From the NCBI GenBank assembly GCA_005773145.1, contig SXHS01000168.1, positions 1 through 9,846 on the forward strand: DNA of 9,846 nucleotides, written 5' to 3'. Shown piece after piece: positions 5,609 to 9,846 of the stretch; position 1 is the first letter of the stretch, and each line of letters begins with the position of its first letter. This DNA is from Planctomycetaceae bacterium (GTDB lineage Bacteria > Planctomycetota > Planctomycetia > Pirellulales > Pirellulaceae). Under the pieces are notes generated by a model that was not told the DNA's origin, ran no database searches, and worked only from the letters and a program-made list of their open reading frames with translations. The translations under genes were made by a program, and so were the position numbers.

Positions 5609-6009
5609 GTGGCGGCTCCAGTACGATGCTGCTTCCAGATGTCTGGCAATGCGCTCGTCAATTGGCCGCGTGTGAGGACGACATCGCAACCCGCTTCAGC
5701 CGATGCTTGGAGCCTCGCGGTCTGCACATGCGGGCCGAAGGCCACAATTTTCACCTGCCGACCGGCTCGGGTTCGCAGCTCGGGAACGAGTGACTCCACC
5801 TGTAGTCCCGGACTCTGCAGATCCAAAACGACCAGAAACGGAGGCACTCGCATGGCCGACTCGTGAGCGGACGGCGAGCTGAGCTGCTGGTCAATGGCCC
5901 GTAGTAGGGAGGCGGAATCTGAGTGGACATGCACGGGGGTCTGCGTCGCCTGGGACAAGGCATGCAGCGACGAGGCTATCATGAGATCGCGGGTCCATAG
6001 CAGAATCAT
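5605..6009 (-). CDS. Degenerate receiver-like (CheY-fold) protein
   Basis: The 134-residue product looks like a stand-alone response-regulator receiver domain that has lost part of its active site. The first strand MILLWTRDLM lacks the usual acidic pair apart from one Asp. FLVVLDLQSPGL keeps an Asp (63) at the phosphoacceptor position. VKIVAFGPHV (86-95) replaces the usual Thr/Ser strand. AGCDVVLTRGQL (106-117) has no clear equivalent of the conserved Lys. I have seen the AFGPHV...AGCD...RGQ pattern in planctomycete proteins. It is probably cytoplasmic and acts through protein contacts rather than as a normal phosphorelay receiver; that is inference. ATG 6009 is chosen because GGAGG lies 8 bases upstream; the open frame extends further upstream but there it only shadows the P-II gene. 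It lies 28 bases after P-II on the same strand, probably one operon. Confidence 0.75.
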   Translation of the reverse strand: MILLWTRDLMIASSLHALSQATQTPVHVHSDSASLLRAIDQQLSSPSAHESAMRVPPFLVVLDLQSPGLQVESLVPELRTRAGRQVKIVAFGPHVQTARLQASAEAGCDVVLTRGQLTSALPDIWKQHRTGAAT

Positions 6010-6017
6010 AACGATAA

Positions 6018-6022
6018 CCTCC
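6018..6022 (-). promoter_or_regulatory. Ribosome binding site of the receiver-like gene
   Basis: GGAGG on the minus strand sits 8 bases before the ATG at 6009. It fixes the start and excludes the upstream extension of the same open frame. Confidence 0.8.
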
Positions 6023-6037
6023 GTGTACCAGACGCAC

Positions 6038-6385
6038 CTAGACGGCCTCTGGCCCGCGGACGGTACCACCGATCTGAATGGCCTGATCGACTGATGTGAC
6101 CAAGATTTTTCCGTCGCCAATCTGACCGTCGGGCCCTGTGCGCGCCAATTGCGTGATGGCCTGGATCGTTCGGTCCAGATAGTCATCGTTGACCACGATT
6201 TCCAGTATGACTTTGCGCAATAGCTGTGTCTTGTATTCGTGCCCGCGATAGAGTGGGGATTGGCCTCGCTGGCGGGCGTAGCCTTGCCCGTCACAAACCG
6301 TGAGGCGTTCCACGCCAAGGCGTGCCAAACCGGCCAGAACCGCTGGCAATTTGGGCGGCTGAATAAATGCCGTTACAAGTTTCAC
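6038..6385 (-). CDS. P-II family nitrogen regulatory protein
   Basis: P-II proteins are trimeric cytoplasmic sensors of ATP/ADP and 2-oxoglutarate that control ammonium transporters, enzymes and regulators by direct contact. The 115-residue product aligns with GlnB/GlnK along its length. The start is MKLVTAFIQPPKL, where most relatives have K-P-F. The T-loop contains ARQRGQSPLYRGHEY with Tyr51, the residue uridylylated in E. coli. LLRKVILEIVVNDDYL follows. The B-loop reads TGPDGQIGDGKI (83-94), three residues longer than the usual TGKIGDGKI. The C-terminus is RGPEAV. The start codon is GTG, supported by AAGGAGGG six bases upstream. It lies 53 bases after the metalloprotease frame and 28 before the receiver-like gene on the same strand. 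No amt or glnA gene is in the window, so the partner is unknown. Confidence 0.92.
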   Translation of the reverse strand: MKLVTAFIQPPKLPAVLAGLARLGVERLTVCDGQGYARQRGQSPLYRGHEYKTQLLRKVILEIVVNDDYLDRTIQAITQLARTGPDGQIGDGKILVTSVDQAIQIGGTVRGPEAV

Positions 6386-6391
6386 CGCGCA

Positions 6392-6399
6392 CCCTCCTT
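6392..6399 (-). promoter_or_regulatory. Ribosome binding site deciding the GTG start of P-II
   Basis: AAGGAGGG on the minus strand lies six bases before the GTG at 6385. It is a near-perfect Shine-Dalgarno site and fixes the start at MKLVTAF. Confidence 0.8.
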
Positions 6400-6438
6400 C
6401 GTTCGCCCACCCACCGCTAACGGTTGTCCGCCAGCGTG

Positions 6439-9233
6439 CTACAGGCGGTCTCGGGAGATGCCAGAGGCCAGCACCTTGTCGATCCTGGCTGCGGTATCCA
6501 CCAAGTGGGCTCGTGTGTAACTATCGAGACTCAGCCCTTCTCCCTTGTTTGCCTTGTCCAAGACGGCCGTCAGACGCGTCCTGAGGTTGGACAATTCGGC
6601 GTATGCAATGGTCCGACAATCCTCAGGCGCAAGTGTATTCCCCAGGGCCAGATCTGACAAGCGGCGCAGCAATTCTCGCTGTAAGGCACGTCGCAGGCTG
6701 CTCACGGCCGGCTTACGATTGGTGTATTCACCGGCCTGAACGGTTTCCACTTCGGCGAAGACCGACGTGGTCAGTCGCTGCAGCAATTCGGCCACGGTGA
6801 TCGCATCCTGGTCCGCCGGCACTTTAAGCTCGTTATCCAAAATGCGCTGCAGGACCAAGGGGGAGAGCAACTGGCTCATCACTCGTGATTGCCACATGCC
6901 AATAATATCGTGAATTGGAAAATCCGCTCGTAGCGGCGGATCGGTCCCCCAGTGGCTCCAGTGCGACGGAGCCAAATGATGATAGACCTCGACGGGCACC
7001 TGAAAGGGTTTGTCGCTGAAAATCTGTTGCAGCACCAGCTCCAAGGCACGCCGCTGTTGCGCGACGTCGGCTACCAGCAAAGGAGGCTGAGCGCCTTTGT
7101 CACCCTTGTGGCTGCGACTGGTATTAACACCACCGATAAAGCGCGCCGCGTTTGCCATCGCCTGACCATGCGTCGCCAAGAGCACATTGAAGGCGCGACG
7201 CGCTAATACGTAATCCTCTCCGTCCTTGCTCATTCGATTCACGACGTTAGGGAGCAGTTCGCTCACGACGCGCGCCTGGCGTTCGGCAAACGCGATCGGG
7301 TCCTTGCCCAAGTCGAACGCTACGGCCAGGGGATCGGGGTCGATGCCCTCCGCGTCCTCATCCGTGGCGAATGCCAAACCATCCTCGCCGCTCCGCGCGG
7401 CCAGCTTGCCGAGCTGTTCCTCTTCGCTGCCGCTGAATTCGCTATAGCCATATTGAATGGCCCAGACATCGTACGAACCAATCGTGGGGGTGAAGTAATG
7501 CCCCTGCGTCGTCCCGCTGGGGACGATATTAACCGGATCGTAGTCCATCACGGAGGACAACATCCCGTGCTGTTTGGCCTGGTCGGGATTGTTCAGATCT
7601 TCGAGCTTCAGTTGCGTGCTCCCCTTGAAGTTGTGTCGTAGGCCAAGGGTATGCCCCACTTCGTGCATCACGACCCCCTTCAAGCCTTGCCGAATCAACT
7701 CGTCCCGCTTCTCGGGACTCTGGACATTGCCGGCAGCCACCATCGCCGCCGCGCCAAACGCCAATTGGCGTGCCATTTCGAATTGGTGTCGACACCGGGG
7801 CCGTGCGCGGCCGCATGTCGAGGCAGATCCGTTCGCTCACGCGCATAAGCCTGCAGGTCTAGCGGGCCACCGGTCATTTGGGCGATGGATGCAGGGGTGA
7901 AGGTCTCGAATTCCTCTTTCCAGAATTGCAGAAAACCAGCGTCGAACACGATATCCGCATCCAGGATTTGCCCCGTGTGCGGATTCACTCGCGAGGGACC
8001 CATGGCGATCGCACTGCGATCGTTGGACGTGACCCAGCGGAAGGTGTTGTAGCGAATGTCTTCGGGATCCCAAGTATCCTTGTCTTCCTGTTGCCGGACC
8101 TCGATCGCATCCACGAAACCCGCCTGTTGAAAGGCCTTGTTCCACTCTAAAATTCCCTCGCGAATGATCGATCGATACTCGAAAGGCACCGTACGCTCAA
8201 TGTGAAAGGTGATGTGCTTGCGCGGCGGCGACAACGTCGCGGCGGCATTTGCCTTCTGCAATTGCCAGCGATTGATGTAACGCTGGAAATTGTCGCGATC
8301 CGAGACTTTGGTATGGTCTCGGATCACGGTCAGAAAATAACCAAGGCGATCATCCGCTTGGCGCGGCCGGTAATCGGTCTGTGGCAAGCGGCTGATGGAA
8401 TAATGCACCGTCATGGTGAGGCCACGCGCGTCGGCGACCGAATCGATGGGCATCTGGCCCCCGGACGCATAGGTTGCCGCCACATCCAATTCGAGATTGC
8501 TTTCAAAAACCTTGACCGATGACCAATTGGACTTCGTGGGCGAGAACATAAAACCTGGAAGTTCACTGGAGATCTGTGGCAGGTCGGTCATGAAGATCTG
8601 ATCCAACTCGATCAGGTCGCCGCCACGCGGCCCCTTGGCTGCAATGGGCAGGCTGAACAATACGCTGTCGCTATACGCGTTCCGCAGTGCCAATTCGACT
8701 GGTCCCTGGTCGGCACGAAACCGCACGTTCTTGCGGATCACATGCACGCGATTGTTCACCTTACGGAATACCCACACCCAATCGTCGCCAAACCCCCAAC
8801 TCATGCCCCCCAAGAAAGGTCGATGGCCGATGCCGCGCGCGATCGAGATCAACACAATGAATTCCGTGTTGTAATGCGATGCACTCAGCTCAGCGTATAC
8901 GCGGTCCTCCGTCTGATAGACAGGGAGCATCCCCTCTTTATTGATCGGATCGGTGTGATCCTTGAGCAACGCCGCGTATTCCGGCTGGGCCGGGCCGCTC
9001 CCCTTCTCGACCCCCTTGGCCCCCTTGGGACCCGTGCTGCTGTCCGAATCATCATCCTCGGATCGGTCGGCCGTAACGGCCGACGAGGGTGCGTCGGGAT
9101 TCGCGCCGCTCGGCACCCCAGCGGATGGTGTTTCGTCCGACCACGTCGGGCGAACGGACCATTCGAGGACCGCAGCCAAAAGGAGTAACAGCGTCACCGT
9201 CATCACGGTGCGAACCATCGATACGCGATTCAT
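6439..9233 (-). pseudogene. Secreted zinc-dependent metalloprotease (DUF5117/DUF5118 type), split by a frameshift
   Basis: Two minus-strand frames together encode one protein. The first (9233 to 7695) starts with MNRVSMVRTVMTVTLLLLLA, a Sec-type signal peptide, then an Asp/Ser-rich linker. A DUF5117-like region follows (IARGIGHRPFLGGMSWGFGD). Next are WNKAFQQAGFVDAIEV and AMGPSRVNPHTGQILDADI, hallmarks of this metalloprotease family. After about residue 479 the frame runs into unrelated sequence. The second (open through 7797 to 6439) continues with MARQLAFGAAAMVAAG. It carries the metzincin zinc site HEVGHTLGLRH (bases 7665-7633) and a Met-turn SSVMDYDP, then GSYDVWAIQYGY and a long helical C-terminal domain. 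A single -1 shift joins them into about 931 residues, normal for the family. The catalytic part has no secretion signal of its own, so the split gene is probably inactive unless the ribosome shifts or the sequence has an error. It probably acts outside the cytoplasm; substrate unknown. AGAGG lies eight bases before ATG 9233. Confidence 0.88.
7797..7800 (-). other. Inferred frameshift position in the metalloprotease
   Basis: On the minus strand the first frame reads GCG-CAC-GGC-CCC and should continue CGG-TGT-CGA-CAC-CAA in the second. One extra C in this four-C run would restore the frame and read HGP-RCRHQFEMARQLAFG. Conserved sequence lies on both sides, so the shift is within roughly 20 codons of here; the C-run is the most likely spot. 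Confidence 0.6.
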
Positions 9234-9325
9234 GTGTCATGCCTCTGCAAATGCGAATACCGTTCCGGGGGCAACTCCGCCCGCCGAGAACCCGGCGCAA
9301 ATCGCCCAATCAAAAAACTCCGTCA

Positions 9326-9340
9326 AATATAGCCTATATT
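9326..9340. promoter_or_regulatory. 15-base AT-rich palindrome in the divergent intergenic region
   Basis: AATATAG, C, CTATATT is perfectly symmetric. It lies between the divergent metalloprotease (start 9233) and phosphotransferase (start 9386). Either half gives TATATT, a five-of-six -10 match on each strand, so it could serve as a promoter pair or an operator. No good -35 element is visible at the right distance. The 9234-9385 gap holds no gene. Confidence 0.4.
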
Positions 9341-9371
9341 AAACGGCCAGTGGCAGAGCCAGCATAACCGA

Positions 9372-9377
9372 TATAAC
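9372..9377 (+). promoter_or_regulatory. Candidate -10 element of the phosphotransferase gene
   Basis: TATAAC ends eight bases before the ATG at 9386. This would place the transcription start at or next to the start codon, as in a leaderless mRNA. The -35 region is weak (TGGCAG at 9351-9356, spacer 15). Confidence 0.3.
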
Positions 9378-9385
9378 CTCAATAC

Positions 9386-9846
9386 ATGGCCACGGCGATC
9401 CCCTTCTTGGAAGTCCTGTCGGAATTCGGTCTGCTCGTCCCGAGCGGAGCCTGCCAATCCTTGGGCAATGCGGGGGGCTTTAGCGGAGCCCGGTTGTGGC
9501 GAGTTTCACGGGGTGGCATGGACTACTGTCTAAGGTGCTGGCCTTCCGGACACCCGGATATCGGCCGCCTGCAATGGATCCACCAAGTCCTGGCCCAGGC
9601 GGCTCATTGCGGCACGAGCTTCATCCCAGTTCCGATCCCCACCTTGGGCGGATATACGGTCGTGAACCACGGCGGCAGACTTTGGGAGCTAACCCGGTGG
9701 ATCGAGGGGGCGGCCGATTATGCCATCCGACCATCGCCAGCGCGGCTGGTGGCTGCCCTATCCCACCTGGGACGATTTCACCAAGCAATATCCACGTTTC
9801 CCACGCAGGGCGACTCCCCGTTTCCGCAGCCGATGACGCCCGCACC
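9386..9846 (+). CDS. Phosphotransferase-family protein (APH/choline kinase-like), 3' end outside window
   Basis: The frame is open from ATG 9386 to the right edge, 153 residues, all other frames being interrupted or unconvincing. The opening FLEVLSEFGLLVPS is followed by NAGGFSGARLWRVSRGGMDY, which resembles the glycine-rich ATP loop region of aminoglycoside phosphotransferase-like (PF01636) kinases. LRCWPSG follows at the usual lysine-strand position, but with Arg rather than Lys. WELTRWIEGAADY and LSHLGRFHQA match the hinge and the following helix of the family. The catalytic loop (H-x-D) would lie beyond the window, so activity cannot be judged. Substrate is unknown; resistance should not be assumed, since many members phosphorylate metabolites. 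It is divergent from the metalloprotease and has no Shine-Dalgarno site. Confidence 0.7.
   Translation, partial: MATAIPFLEVLSEFGLLVPSGACQSLGNAGGFSGARLWRVSRGGMDYCLRCWPSGHPDIGRLQWIHQVLAQAAHCGTSFIPVPIPTLGGYTVVNHGGRLWELTRWIEGAADYAIRPSPARLVAALSHLGRFHQAISTFPTQGDSPFPQPMTPA

Noticed and set aside
6010..6318. Upstream extension of the receiver-like frame (237 residues in total)
   Set aside because: The extension overlaps P-II in another frame and is unconserved in character. A GGAGG site fixes the start at 6009.
7790..7805. Programmed -1 ribosomal frameshift in the metalloprotease
   Set aside because: The site is not a classical X-XXY-YYZ slippery heptamer and I see no obvious downstream pseudoknot. 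An indel in the C-run is simpler.
9621..9845. Minus-strand open frame at the right edge
   Set aside because: It is opposite the phosphotransferase-like frame, which has recognisable family motifs. It has none itself.
9386..9846. Antibiotic resistance gene
   Set aside because: The fold family includes many metabolic kinases, the catalytic loop is outside the window, and nothing points to a drug substrate.

Overview
The window looks like chromosomal DNA of a planctomycete, most likely in or near the Pirellulales. The reasons are the style of the GroEL, DnaJ and GrpE proteins, a conserved multi-pass membrane protein, the receiver-like protein with its AFGPHV motif, the large secreted DUF5117-type metalloprotease, and an intergenic repeat of the form AACCCGAAGCG(T)NAGCGA(G)GGA that I remember from planctomycete genomes. 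This assignment is from recognition only; no search was run.

Left part (1-3200, plus strand): a chaperone block. It holds the C-terminal half of groEL, a 229-base gap with a strong stem-loop, then dnaJ and grpE overlapping by 4 bases (GTGA), then a small FmdB-type zinc-ribbon gene. DnaJ and GrpE are the co-chaperones of DnaK, which is not in the window, and GroEL is the chaperonin subunit, so the block serves protein folding and stress survival.

Middle part (3200-5600): accessory and repeat-rich. A perfect 10-bp palindrome with a 4-base centre precedes a four-helix-bundle (suffix-type) gene interrupted by an in-frame TAG and cut short at its C-terminus. A 9-bp-period tandem repeat leads into yacG, the small zinc protein that inhibits DNA gyrase. 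A hairpin and a CGCAGAGA-type repeat tract follow, then a promoter-like TATAAT and a polytopic membrane protein of unknown function. A roughly 24-bp inverted repeat pair closes this part and abuts the end of the minus-strand block.

Right part (5600-9233, minus strand): three genes in one direction. First is a secreted zinc metalloprotease (metzincin motif and Met-turn visible) split by a single -1 frameshift in a run of four C. It is followed by a P-II signalling protein with an extra three residues in its nucleotide-binding B-loop, and a short degenerate receiver-like protein. P-II and the receiver-like gene have strong Shine-Dalgarno sites, sit 28 bases apart and are probably co-transcribed. 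At the right edge a divergently oriented aminoglycoside-phosphotransferase-like gene begins and runs off the window.

No rRNA, tRNA, CRISPR array or insertion sequence was seen. I did not find a clear new multi-gene system. The best leads are the P-II/receiver-like pair, the palindrome upstream of the interrupted four-helix-bundle gene, and the two broken reading frames.
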